A stretch of 64,000 nt of DNA, taken from assembly GCA_011053055.1 (NCBI GenBank), contig DRHT01000019.1, positions 33,401-97,400 on the forward strand, written 5' to 3'. Shown here in pieces: positions 56,153-64,000 of the stretch. A program made the translations under genes and the position numbers. Under the pieces are notes generated by a model. The model did not search any database. It was given only the letters and a program-made list of their open reading frames with translations, and had not been told where the DNA came from. Numbering within the stretch: the stretch's first letter is position 1; every line of letters starts with the position of its first letter. Source of the stretch: Halopseudomonas sabulinigri (lineage in GTDB: Bacteria; Pseudomonadota; Gammaproteobacteria; Pseudomonadales; Pseudomonadaceae).

Positions 56153-56721
56153 TCGGTCGCGAAAGCTTGAACCTGGGGCATAAAGCGGAAAAAATCATCT
56201 TCAAAAGCGGCGTAATCCGCCTCCAGTTCAGCCACCGCACCCGGTAGTGAATTATCAGGGCGCAATCGCCTGGACATATTGTCCAGCGCACGATGCAGAT
56301 GCGGCAACTGCGCATAACTGGTGAGCCAGTCGTGCTCACTCATGTGCTGAATCACCGGCCAGGCGTTCTCCGGTATTAACTCTGGCTGTTGTAGCAAGTT
56401 CCGATAAGCCTGCTGGGTAAACTCAACCAAAGACTGCTCGGCGAAGTGTTGCCAATGACGCGCCAAGAGATGGTCGTAAAACATATCCACCATGATGCCG
56501 GCATAGCGCCGACGCGCTGGGCTGATCCGTGCCTTGCTTTGCAGCACCAGCGGGTGGCTGTCGGTAAAAACGTCAATGCGTCTGTGCAGCCAGATACCGC
56601 CACGCACATCATCGGGCAACGCAATCTTCTGCACTGGCCCTTTGACGAAATCACCTAATAAGCTACCCAACGCCTGCTGCGGGGTTTGTGAACCCATCAA
56701 CAGGTGGGCAAGAAAGTTCAT
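56086..56721 (-). CDS. acpH: Acyl carrier protein phosphodiesterase AcpH
   Basis: Removes the phosphopantetheine arm from ACP. 211 residues. MNFLAHLLMG, SLLGDFVKG, LHRRIDVFTDSHP and GIMVDMFYDHLLARHW carry the conserved His/Asp metal ligands of the family. The 3' end overlaps olsA by 67 bp on the opposite strand. The ATG shares one base with the stop of the upstream coiled-coil gene. Confidence 0.9.
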   Translation of the reverse strand: MNFLAHLLMGSQTPQQALGSLLGDFVKGPVQKIALPDDVRGGIWLHRRIDVFTDSHPLVLQSKARISPARRRYAGIMVDMFYDHLLARHWQHFAEQSLVEFTQQAYRNLLQQPELIPENAWPVIQHMSEHDWLTSYAQLPHLHRALDNMSRRLRPDNSLPGAVAELEADYAAFEDDFFRFMPQVQAFATDQAALLSSTGLDLIVPSGKPSA

Positions 56722-57614
56722 CAGTTGCCCTGGACTTGCGAATACAGGCTGGCCAATTGACTCTTCAAGGTGTCAATACTGCGATTGGTTTGCAGACGGA
56801 AGCTGTTGATTGCGTCCAGCGCCTGATCGGTCGCGGCCGCGCGCTGATCCAGCTCTGTACGCATGATCAGCAGGCTTTGCTGCACATCACCGCCGCCTTT
56901 CTGCTGTAGCGCTTGCAAGGCTTGCTTCTGGCTAGTCAGCTGGGTGGATTGCTCGGCTAACTGCTGCTGCAGTGCGTCCAGCCCCGCTAGCTGCCTCTGT
57001 AGTTCGCTCAATTGCTTGGCCGCGGCCTCACCCTGCTCCGCCAGGCTATCCAATCGCTGCGCCTGATCGACCAAACGTTTTTCAGCAGCGGCGTTACTGG
57101 CCGTTAAAGCGGCTAGTTCGGTCTGTTGGCTCTGCATGCGTTTGGCCAGATCGGCACTGCCGGCATTTGCGCTACTCAAGCGACCGTCGTGCTCGCCGAG
57201 CGCTGCTTTCAACTCCGAGAATTGGCTTTCCAGTTTGCCGATACGGGCATTACGGGCCTGCTCTGCGTCACTCAGACTGGATTCCGTTGCACTTACTTTG
57301 CCGGTGATGTCCTGAATGCGGCCGGATGCTTCCTCGCTGATGCGCGCGAAACTGGTCTGAGTTGCTACCAACTGCTGCTTGAGCAGGCTCTGTTGCTGGT
57401 AGGTCCAGTACCCCAATGCAATAAGGGCTAGCGACAAAGCAGCGCACAGCGCCCACAACGGGCCATTGCTGCGTGACACCGGCTGGGCCGGCGGGTCAGC
57501 TCGCAACCCTACGTTTGCACCGCCGCGGCGCGGCTCCGGGTTGACCGGTTTAAGGTTATCATCGCGGCTCGCCCGCAAGCTCGGCAAATCATCATCTAAG
57601 TCACGCTCTTTCAT
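56721..57614 (-). CDS. Membrane-anchored coiled-coil protein
   Basis: 297 residues, no family assigned. A charged N-terminal tail (about 1-50), one membrane segment near 51-70 (LWALCAALSLALIALGYW), then ~220 residues rich in Gln, Ala, Ser, Glu and Leu that should form a long coiled coil outside or inside the membrane. No catalytic motif. Its stop is joined to the acpH start, suggesting coupled translation. It may be structural; HemX-like proteins and envelope tethers share this layout. Confidence 0.72.
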   Translation of the reverse strand: MKERDLDDDLPSLRASRDDNLKPVNPEPRRGGANVGLRADPPAQPVSRSNGPLWALCAALSLALIALGYWTYQQQSLLKQQLVATQTSFARISEEASGRIQDITGKVSATESSLSDAEQARNARIGKLESQFSELKAALGEHDGRLSSANAGSADLAKRMQSQQTELAALTASNAAAEKRLVDQAQRLDSLAEQGEAAAKQLSELQRQLAGLDALQQQLAEQSTQLTSQKQALQALQQKGGGDVQQSLLIMRTELDQRAAATDQALDAINSFRLQTNRSIDTLKSQLASLYSQVQGN

Positions 57615-57835
57615 ACTTCCCCCAACCTGAATGTCAGCAAAAAGCCCGCGCCAGAGCGGTGCAAGATCGCACCAATGAATAGCAAGTTACCGCTATCTAA
57701 CAACATCAAGATAGTACGGACCCTTGCCAGACAGCCTATATCCTGCGCTTTTGCGTATTGGTACACATTCTGCTTGCAGTTAACGGTCTTGGCTACCGCA
57801 CCTTGCGCAGCCAATCATTATTCGGGGGTAAAAGC

Positions 57836-58192
57836 ATGATTGCAGAAGCGCAGTTCAACCGAGCGACCCTTGACTGTATGACCACCTTACGCCGCCATAT
57901 CAAACGCTCCCTGGGGGTCACCATTCGCCTAAGCGAGCCGGATGCGGTGGAAAACATGATTGGGTTAAGCCGAGATTGCCACTTCGCTGATATTCGTGAA
58001 CTCGGTATGCGGTTGGCCGAAATGGTTTCTCCGCCAACGCCAGAGCCGGAGGAACGCATGGTCGCCCAAGGCGCCGTTGCGGCACGTCAATACCAGGCCA
58101 GCGCACAGCGCAGAGCTGCAATACAAGACGAGCCAGCACCGGCAACACCGAGCGCAAGCATACGAATCTACCGTGGTCAGGTGGTTCGTTAG
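57836..58192 (+). CDS. Small hypothetical protein
   Basis: 118 residues from ATG 57836, with GGGGGT upstream. N-terminal part MIAEAQFNRATLDCMTTLRR and VTIRLSEPDAVENMIGL look folded; the C-terminal third is Ala/Pro/Glu-rich and probably disordered, ending IYRGQVVR. No signal peptide or membrane segment. I do not recognise the family. Divergent from the coiled-coil/acpH pair, ~220 bp away. Confidence 0.6.
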   Translation: MIAEAQFNRATLDCMTTLRRHIKRSLGVTIRLSEPDAVENMIGLSRDCHFADIRELGMRLAEMVSPPTPEPEERMVAQGAVAARQYQASAQRRAAIQDEPAPATPSASIRIYRGQVVR

Positions 58193-58320
58193 CTAACCGG
58201 GACAACTCGCCAGCCCGCCAAGTATATTTGCGCACTGCTGCTCAGCGGCGCGCTAAAGCCGCTGGCGCATCCGCAGCGCAGACATTACTCTGAGCCATCT
58301 TAGGGTTGAGGAGCTACGGC

Positions 58321-59373
58321 ATGTCTGAATGGATGATTTACGGTGCAAACGGTTATACCGGTGAATTACTGGCGAGAGCCGCCGTCAACCGTGGCCTGTC
58401 TCCAATACTAGCGGGACGTAACCGACAAGCCGTTGAGGCACTCGCCAACGAGCTTGGTCTACCGGCACGCAATTTCAGTCTTGATGATGCCGACGCAACC
58501 AACACGGGGCTGCAAGGCGTAAACGTGGTTGTGCACTGTGCCGGCCCTTTCTCCGCTACCAGTCAGCCGATGATCGATGCCTGCCTGCACAACCATTGCC
58601 ATTATTTAGACATAACCGGTGAGATTGACGTCTTCGTCGCGGCTCAGAGCCGTCACAATGATGCCGCGCAGGCCAATATCGTCATCTGCTCCGGCGTCGG
58701 CTTCGACGTGATTCCAACCGATTGCATCGCCGCGCGCTTGAAAGAAGCCTTGCCGGATGCCGACCGCTTGGCTCTCGGCTTTGACTCGCGTAGCGGTTTC
58801 TCTCCAGGCACCGCAAAAACCTCGGTGGAGGGTTTGAAGTACGGCGGCCGTATTCGCAAAAACGACAAGATCCAAACCGTGCCGTTAGCCTACCAAAGCC
58901 GCGACATCGACTTTGGCAACGGCACCAAACACGCAGTCACTATCCCGTGGGGCGATATAGCAACGGCCTGGTTCTCAACCGGCATCGATGACATTGAAGT
59001 CTTTATTCCGATGGCCCCAAGCGCAGCCACTCGGTTGCGTCGCTTGGACCGCTTACGGCCGTTACTTGGCCTGCGGCCCGTGCAAGCGCTCCTCAAATAC
59101 CTGGTTGGCCGCCGTATTCTTGGGCCCGGCAGCGATCAACGGCAGAACGCGCGTTCCTTCGTATGGGGCGAGGCACAAAATCGCGCAGGGAAAAAAATCA
59201 CAGCGCGTATTGAAACGGCCAACGGTTACGACGTGACCGTAGAAGGCGCACTTTTTGCCGTCAACTTTCTACAACAGAACGAGCCCGCTCCCGGCTATTA
59301 CACACCATCGCGCCTGCTTGGCTCTGACTGCATTGAGAAACTGGCCGGCTCAGGTGACATGCACCTGGATTAA
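58321..59373 (+). CDS. Saccharopine dehydrogenase-like NAD(P)-binding protein
   Basis: 350 residues from ATG 58321 (GAGGAG 8 nt upstream). N-terminal dinucleotide fold IYGANGYTGELLARAAVNRG, then VVVHCAGPFSATSQPMIDAC and HYLDITGEIDVF, typical of trans-acting enoyl-reductase-like/saccharopine dehydrogenase family proteins. Lysine synthesis by saccharopine is not a bacterial norm here, so the name is a family label only. Substrate unknown. Ends next to the argP stop. Confidence 0.85.
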   Translation: MSEWMIYGANGYTGELLARAAVNRGLSPILAGRNRQAVEALANELGLPARNFSLDDADATNTGLQGVNVVVHCAGPFSATSQPMIDACLHNHCHYLDITGEIDVFVAAQSRHNDAAQANIVICSGVGFDVIPTDCIAARLKEALPDADRLALGFDSRSGFSPGTAKTSVEGLKYGGRIRKNDKIQTVPLAYQSRDIDFGNGTKHAVTIPWGDIATAWFSTGIDDIEVFIPMAPSAATRLRRLDRLRPLLGLRPVQALLKYLVGRRILGPGSDQRQNARSFVWGEAQNRAGKKITARIETANGYDVTVEGALFAVNFLQQNEPAPGYYTPSRLLGSDCIEKLAGSGDMHLD

Positions 59374-60258
59374 TCAGCCCAGCAGGGCTGGCACGCGACG
59401 TGCCAGCTCCTTGGTTAAACCTTCCAATAGCTGCCCTCCATTGCGCCAATAATGCCAATATAAATTCACCGACTGCGCTTTACCCGGCACCAACTCGCAC
59501 AACGCGCCGCTGCGCAGCTCCGCCGCTACTTGCATAGCTGGCACCATTCCCCAGCCAACCCCCGCACTGAGCATTCGCACAAATCCTTCAGAGGAAGGGC
59601 ACAAGTGATACTCAAATTCACCCGGCACGCCTAACTGATGCAGGAAGCGGTGCTGCAACTGATCATCCGGGCCAAATACAATTGCCGGTATCTGCGGCAG
59701 CCGCGCCGTCTCAACCCCATCAGGAAAGTGCCGCTCGATAAACTCGCGACTGGCAACCGCCAGATAGGGCATCCGCCCCAGCAACAAGCTGCGTGCGCCT
59801 GCTACCGGCTGCTCGGTAGCACAAACGCAAGCGGCAACCTCGCCATTGCGCATGCGCCGCAAGCCCACATCCTGATCTTCTACCTGCATATCCAACAATA
59901 CCCGCTCAGCGCCGCACCAGCTGCTGATTGCTTGCGCCCACCACGTTGCCAAGCTATCGGCGTTAAGCGCGATACGCAAACGGCTCATGCCCGACTGCGT
60001 ATCTATCTCGGGCAAGTCGCTGCGTAAATCCCGTTCAAGTAAGCGCACTTGCTGCACATGGTTAAGCAACCGCTGCCCCGCCGCAGTCGCTTTTGGTGGC
60101 GACACGCGCACTAGCACCGGAGAGCCCAGCCGCGATTCAAGCAACTTGATGCGCTGCGATACAGCAGATTGAGACAAGCCCAAGCTCACAGCCGCGCGCT
60201 CAAAACCGCCCTGTTCTATGACCGCCGTCAAGGCGGCCAGTAACTTGTAATCGAGCAT
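59374..60258 (-). CDS. argP: LysR-type regulator ArgP (IciA)
   Basis: 294 residues from ATG 60258. N-terminal winged helix-turn-helix (FERAAVSLGLSQSAVSQRIKLLE) and a LysR-type ligand domain. It is divergent from a LysE/ArgO exporter with 98 bp between, the standard arrangement in which the regulator senses lysine or arginine and turns on the exporter. Sequence YKLLAALTAVIEQGGFERAA matches the ArgP group. Confidence 0.93.
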   Translation of the reverse strand: MLDYKLLAALTAVIEQGGFERAAVSLGLSQSAVSQRIKLLESRLGSPVLVRVSPPKATAAGQRLLNHVQQVRLLERDLRSDLPEIDTQSGMSRLRIALNADSLATWWAQAISSWCGAERVLLDMQVEDQDVGLRRMRNGEVAACVCATEQPVAGARSLLLGRMPYLAVASREFIERHFPDGVETARLPQIPAIVFGPDDQLQHRFLHQLGVPGEFEYHLCPSSEGFVRMLSAGVGWGMVPAMQVAAELRSGALCELVPGKAQSVNLYWHYWRNGGQLLEGLTKELARRVPALLG

Positions 60259-60356
60259 TATTAAATTCTCTAATGAGTCATCAGCATTATTGACTTTTCT
60301 AATGAACATAGCCACGCCAGAATCGACTGCCTACCCTCACCTGAAAGGCGTTTTTC

Positions 60357-60977
60357 ATGCCCTCCATCTGGCACAGTTATATCAACGGGCTCTTGGTCTC
60401 AGCCGGCCTGATCATGGCGATCGGCGCGCAGAACGCCTTTATTTTGGCGCAGGGCCTGCGTCGCGAGCACCATATTAGCGCCGCACTCATATGTATGAGC
60501 TGCGATGCCATCTTGATTATGGCCGGTACTTTCGGTCTAGCAGCTTTATTGCAAAGCCATCCTCTAGCCATGGAAATTACGCGCTGGGCAGGTGTCGGCT
60601 TTCTCTCTCTGTATGCATTGCAGGCGCTGCGTCGGGCACTCTCACCGCAGGTGATGAGTGCCGGCGAACAACCAAAACGCTCACACCGAGCAGTGTTGCT
60701 GAGTACGTTGGCGGTTACATTGCTGAATCCGCACGTCTATCTCGACACCATGGTGCTGATCGGCTCGGTTGGGGCGCAGAACCCGCTACCGCTCATATTC
60801 GCGCTTGGCGCCGCCAGCGCTTCGATTCTCTGGTTTAGTCTATTGGCCCTGGGGTCGGCCAAGCTTGCGCCGATGTTAAGCCGCCCAGTTACATGGCGCT
60901 GTATTGATTTAGCGGTCGCTGCGATGATGCTAGCCGTTGCCTGGTCACTGGCCAGGCCTGCATTGCAGACCGCCTGA
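60357..60977 (+). CDS. argO: LysE/ArgO-family basic amino acid exporter
   Basis: 206 residues, about six membrane segments. Family motifs LIMAIGAQNAFILAQGLRRE near residue 18 and LLNPHVYLDTMVLIGSVG near 125. Exports arginine or lysine when internal levels rise. Divergent argP is its expected activator. Ribosome site AAAGG lies 8-9 nt before the ATG. Confidence 0.93.
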   Translation: MPSIWHSYINGLLVSAGLIMAIGAQNAFILAQGLRREHHISAALICMSCDAILIMAGTFGLAALLQSHPLAMEITRWAGVGFLSLYALQALRRALSPQVMSAGEQPKRSHRAVLLSTLAVTLLNPHVYLDTMVLIGSVGAQNPLPLIFALGAASASILWFSLLALGSAKLAPMLSRPVTWRCIDLAVAAMMLAVAWSLARPALQTA

Positions 60978-61229
60978 GTGGCTATAACCTCATACTTGGT
61001 ACGTGGATAGCCGCGCTTTCAGGTGCTATCATCGAATCTTCCCGATCGTAAGACGGGCAGCGCCCTACCGAGCTTGTATCAGCCGCGGTAAAAAGAGGCG
61101 TAGCAGATTGTCCACTCTGCCCACGCGGCAACCGTGGTCAACGTAATCGAACTGCAGGCATACACACATGTCCTACAGTAGAGCAGCATTCCGTTTCTGG
61201 ACCCTGATACCTGAAGATGGAGAGTAACC

Positions 61230-61811
61230 ATGGCTTTTGAATTACCAGCACTCCCTTACGAGAAGAATGCACTGGAACCGCACATCTCTGCGGAAACTCT
61301 GGAATACCATTACGGCAAGCATCACAACACCTATGTTGTGAACCTGAACAACATGGTTCCGGGCACCGAATACGAAGGTAAGAGCCTGGAAGAGATCATC
61401 AAGACCTCCAGCGGCGGCGTATTCAACAATGCAGCGCAAATCTGGAACCACACGTTCTACTGGAACTGCCTGAGCCCGAACGGCGGTGGCGAACCTACTG
61501 GCGCGCTGGCCGAGGCTATCAACAAGGCGTTCGGTTCATTCGCGGCGTTTAAAGAAGAGTTCAGCAAAACATCAATCGGTACTTTCGGTTCCGGTTGGGG
61601 CTGGTTGGTTAAGAAGGCTGACGGTTCACTGGCATTGGCCAGCACCATCGGCGCCGGCAACCCTATCACCTCCGGTGACACCCCGCTGCTGACTTGCGAT
61701 GTGTGGGAACACGCCTACTACATCGATTACCGCAATGCCCGTCCAAAGTACGTTGAGGCATTCTGGAACCTGGTTAACTGGGACTTTGTAGCGAAAAACC
61801 TCGCTGCCTGA
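61230..61811 (+). CDS. sodB: Iron superoxide dismutase SodB
   Basis: 193 residues. Metal ligands His27 (EYHYGKHH), His in [11 protein letters not shown], and Asp/His in [11 protein letters not shown]. The GGGEPTGAL region and length fit the Fe type (FeSOD) of gammaproteobacteria. Ribosome site GGAGAG precedes the ATG. Followed by a hairpin and then bifA, as in P. aeruginosa. Confidence 0.95.
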   Translation: MAFELPALPYEKNALEPHISAETLEYHYGKHHNTYVVNLNNMVPGTEYEGKSLEEIIKTSSGGVFNNAAQIWNHTFYWNCLSPNGGGEPTGALAEAINKAFGSFAAFKEEFSKTSIGTFGSGWGWLVKKADGSLALASTIGAGNPITSGDTPLLTCDVWEHAYYIDYRNARPKYVEAFWNLVNWDFVAKNLAA

Positions 61812-61830
61812 TCGCAGGAACAGGACTACC

Positions 61831-61865
61831 ACAACACCTCGCTCCGGCGGGGTGTTGTGCGTTTA
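61831..61865 (+). terminator. Terminator candidate after sodB
   Basis: 9-bp arms CACAACACC / GGTGTTGTG around a GC-rich loop, 20 bp after the stop; T-tail weak (CGTTT). Confidence 0.6.
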
Positions 61866-61874
61866 GAGTCGTAA

Positions 61875-61923
61875 AAAGTGATTTCACTTTGACGTCACTG
61901 TTGAGTTTGTCGATACTCAACAG
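61875..61923. repeat. Two palindromes upstream of bifA
   Basis: AAAGTGA-TT-TCACTTT (61875-61890) and CTGTTGAGT-N8-ACTCAACAG (61898-61923) lie side by side ~110 bp before the bifA start. They could be operators or RNA hairpins. Confidence 0.55.
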
Positions 61924-62030
61924 AACGCCACATAGAAAAATAACAAATAATGCAGGTATTGCGCTGCCCAGCCCGATCCTTGCATGATGATCCTACCGCT
62001 CATCTCACATACGATAGGAATAACAAGACC

Positions 62031-64000
62031 TTGAAGCTCGAGCGCAGGCACAGTCTTTCCATCAAATTGCTTCGTCTGGTGTTGCTTTGGGCACTGGCAG
62101 TGGGCGTTGTATTAAGCATGGGTCAAATCGCATACGATCTGCGCAAAGAAAGCCATATGATCGACAGCAATGCTGAGCAGATTCTGGCCATGTCACAGGA
62201 TCCAGCCACCCAAGCGGTTTACAGTCTGGATCGCGAGATGGCAATGCAGGTGATCGGCGGCCTGTTTGAACATGAAGCCGTTCGCTATGCGGCTATCGGC
62301 CACCCCGATGAAACCCAACTAGCCAGCCGCGAGCGACCGCTGAAAAGCGCGCCCTACCGTAAGATTACTGACTGGTTGTTTGGCGTTGAACAGCAATACA
62401 GCGTCGGACTCTATGGTCGCGCGCCCTACAAAGAATACTATGGTGATCTGCGCATTACGCTAGACACCGCGCCCTACGGCGAAGACTTTCTGCAGAGCTC
62501 ACTGATCATCCTCCTGTCCGGCGTACTGCGCGCGATGGCGATGGCTTTTGTGCTTTATCTGCTCTATCACATACTGCTGACCAGGCCGCTGGCCGGCATC
62601 ATAGACCGTATCACCAACATCAACCCGGACCAGCCCGGTAAAATGCACATTCCCATGTTGCCCGGTCAGGAAAAGAACGAGCTCGGGCTGTGGATAAGCA
62701 AAGCCAACGAGCTGCTGGAATCGATTGAGCGCAACAGCAGTCGACGCCGTGAGGCCGAAGCTAACTTGCTGCACATGGCGCAACATGACCACCTCACCGG
62801 CCTACCCAACCGCAGCATGCTGCAAGAGCAGCTCAGTCGCATCCTCGCCGATGCCGGGCGACGTCAACGCGGTGTAGCGGTGCTGTGTTGCGGTCTGGAT
62901 GACTTCAAAGAAATTAACGAACAGTTTAGTTATCAATCCGGCGACAGTTTGCTGGTCACCGTCGCTGATCGCCTGCGCGCCAATAGCGGTCGGCTTGGCA
63001 GCCTCGCGCGCTTGGGCGGCGACCAGTTTGCATTGGTACAGACCGGCGTTGGTGAGCCCTATGAAGCGGCCGAACTGGCACAAACCATTTTGGACGACCT
63101 GAGTCGACCGTTCGAGGTTGGCGAGCACACGGTAAGTTTACGCGCCACCATCGGGATCACCCTATTCCCGGATGACGGCGACGACGCTGAGAAACTACTA
63201 CAGAAGGCCGAGCAAACCATGATGCTGGCCAAGGCTCGCTCACGGAACCGCTATCAGTTCTACATCGCCAGCCTGGATAGCGAGATGCGCGTACGTCGCG
63301 AGCTCGACAAAGAGCTACGCGGCGCCCTGGAGCGCAATGAATTCCACCTGACTTATCAGCCGCAGGTCAGCTATGCCACCCACGAAGTCGTCGGCGTAGA
63401 GGCGCTGCTGCGCTGGCAGCACCCGGAACGTGGTCTGGTGCCACCCGATTTATTCATCCCATTGGCAGAGCAGAACGGCATCATCATCAGCATTGGCGAG
63501 TGGGTACTCGACCAAGCCTGTAAACAGCTGCGAGTTTGGCATGATCAAGGCTTCAGCGAATTACGCATGGCCGTCAACCTGTCTACCGTGCAGCTGCACC
63601 ACAGCGAGCTTTCACGTGTGGTGACCAACCTGATGCAACGTTACAAGTTGCCGGCGCATTGCCTTGAGATGGAAGTGACCGAAACCGGTTTGATGGAAGA
63701 TATCGCAGCGGCGGCAAGCCACCTCAATAGTCTGAAAAAGGCAGGCGTATTGATCGCCATCGATGACTTCGGTACCGGCTATTCATCGCTCAGCTATTTG
63801 CGCGGCTTACCGCTGGATAAGATCAAGATCGACAAGAGCTTTGTACAGGATGTGCTGGTGGATGAGGACGACGCGACTATCGTGCGTGCCATCATACAGT
63901 TGGGTCGCAGTCTGAATATGGAAGTCATCGCCGAGGGCGTAGAGTCTGCCGAGCAAGAGGCGTATGTGATAGCCCAAGGCTGCAATGAAGGCCAGGGCTA
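62031..64000 (+). CDS. bifA: c-di-GMP phosphodiesterase BifA (cut by window edge, TTG start)
   Basis: Controls biofilm formation and swarming in P. aeruginosa by degrading c-di-GMP. Visible part ~656 codons. Membrane segment near 17-35, periplasmic region, second segment near 160-180, GGDEF domain with GGDQF (~327, variant), EAL domain with VEALLRWQ (~455), NLSTVQLH, MEVTETGLM, AIDDFGTGYSS (~576), IKIDKSF and IAEGVE. TTG 62031 fits the family N-terminus (K-L-x-x-RHSL) and has AGGAA upstream. The end runs off the window at the conserved GCNEGQG. Position next to sodB also matches P. aeruginosa. Confidence 0.95.
   Translation, partial: MKLERRHSLSIKLLRLVLLWALAVGVVLSMGQIAYDLRKESHMIDSNAEQILAMSQDPATQAVYSLDREMAMQVIGGLFEHEAVRYAAIGHPDETQLASRERPLKSAPYRKITDWLFGVEQQYSVGLYGRAPYKEYYGDLRITLDTAPYGEDFLQSSLIILLSGVLRAMAMAFVLYLLYHILLTRPLAGIIDRITNINPDQPGKMHIPMLPGQEKNELGLWISKANELLESIERNSSRRREAEANLLHMAQHDHLTGLPNRSMLQEQLSRILADAGRRQRGVAVLCCGLDDFKEINEQFSYQSGDSLLVTVADRLRANSGRLGSLARLGGDQFALVQTGVGEPYEAAELAQTILDDLSRPFEVGEHTVSLRATIGITLFPDDGDDAEKLLQKAEQTMMLAKARSRNRYQFYIASLDSEMRVRRELDKELRGALERNEFHLTYQPQVSYATHEVVGVEALLRWQHPERGLVPPDLFIPLAEQNGIIISIGEWVLDQACKQLRVWHDQGFSELRMAVNLSTVQLHHSELSRVVTNLMQRYKLPAHCLEMEVTETGLMEDIAAAASHLNSLKKAGVLIAIDDFGTGYSSLSYLRGLPLDKIKIDKSFVQDVLVDEDDATIVRAIIQLGRSLNMEVIAEGVESAEQEAYVIAQGCNEGQG

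Noticed and set aside
61898..61923. ANR box upstream of bifA
   Set aside because: TTGTCGATACTCAA matches only about six of ten positions; the dyad is better explained by the longer CTGTTGAGT/ACTCAACAG arms.

Overview
The window looks like chromosomal DNA of a gammaproteobacterium in the family Pseudomonadaceae. The evidence is the flhA-flhF-fleN-fliA-cheY-cheZ-cheA order, an MvaT-type H-NS protein, a heme-ligand-less FtnA/BfrA ferritin, the sodB-bifA pair, olsB-olsA, and ANR-type boxes. The many compact operons and the gene mix would fit a Halopseudomonas-like (P. pertucinogena group) species, but that placement is inference. I saw no prophage, insertion sequence, integrase or CRISPR array; the window reads as core and semi-core chromosome.

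Layout. 1-7.6 kb (minus strand): late flagellar and chemotaxis block, with a sigma-54 promoter candidate upstream of flhA and a cheA cut by the window edge. 8.0-11.6 kb (plus): a Sel1-repeat lipoprotein and a membrane GGDEF/EAL protein with a degenerate GGDEF site. 11.7-16.0 kb (minus): a tightly packed four-gene operon encoding a periplasmic cupredoxin, a membrane GGDEF/EAL protein, a DUF3034 protein and a truncated-haemoglobin lipoprotein. This is the best candidate in the window for an uncharacterised system. 16.1-19.7 kb: luciferase-like oxidoreductase, tRNA-Gly(CCC), ferritin, and two small envelope proteins that share a C-terminal module. 20.0-25.5 kb: three-subunit molybdenum hydroxylase convergent with a chemoreceptor. 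25.6-30.6 kb (minus): coiled-coil membrane protein, hemN with a consensus ANR box, and moaCDE-moaA.

30.9-35.3 kb: ahpC and ahpF behind a full four-element OxyR site, then a ZnuD-like zinc TonB receptor behind a perfect 25-bp Zur-like palindrome. 35.5-42.0 kb: HD-GYP phosphodiesterase, CBS protein, purU, mvaT, sbcB, PilZ, and small envelope proteins. 42.2-47.9 kb: universal stress protein with an ANR-like box, and the Entner-Doudoroff genes edd-pgl-eda divergent from pyruvate kinase. 48.0-54.2 kb: class I fumarase, diguanylate cyclase with a ferredoxin reductase, enoyl-CoA hydratase, and a cardiolipin synthase-type enzyme. 54.6-58.2 kb: ornithine lipid genes olsBA, acpH and two poorly known genes. 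58.3-64 kb: saccharopine-dehydrogenase-like protein, argP/argO, sodB, and bifA cut by the right edge.

Themes. Cyclic-di-GMP turnover and sensing is dense: three GGDEF/EAL proteins, one active-looking diguanylate cyclase, one HD-GYP protein and one PilZ protein lie alongside flagellar genes. A second theme is oxygen, redox and metal response (ANR, OxyR and Zur sites, SOD, AhpCF, ferritin, globin, cupredoxin). The four-gene operon at 11.7-16.0 kb joins both themes. A separate observation is a set of CheA repeats that resemble the CheY-binding tail of CheZ.
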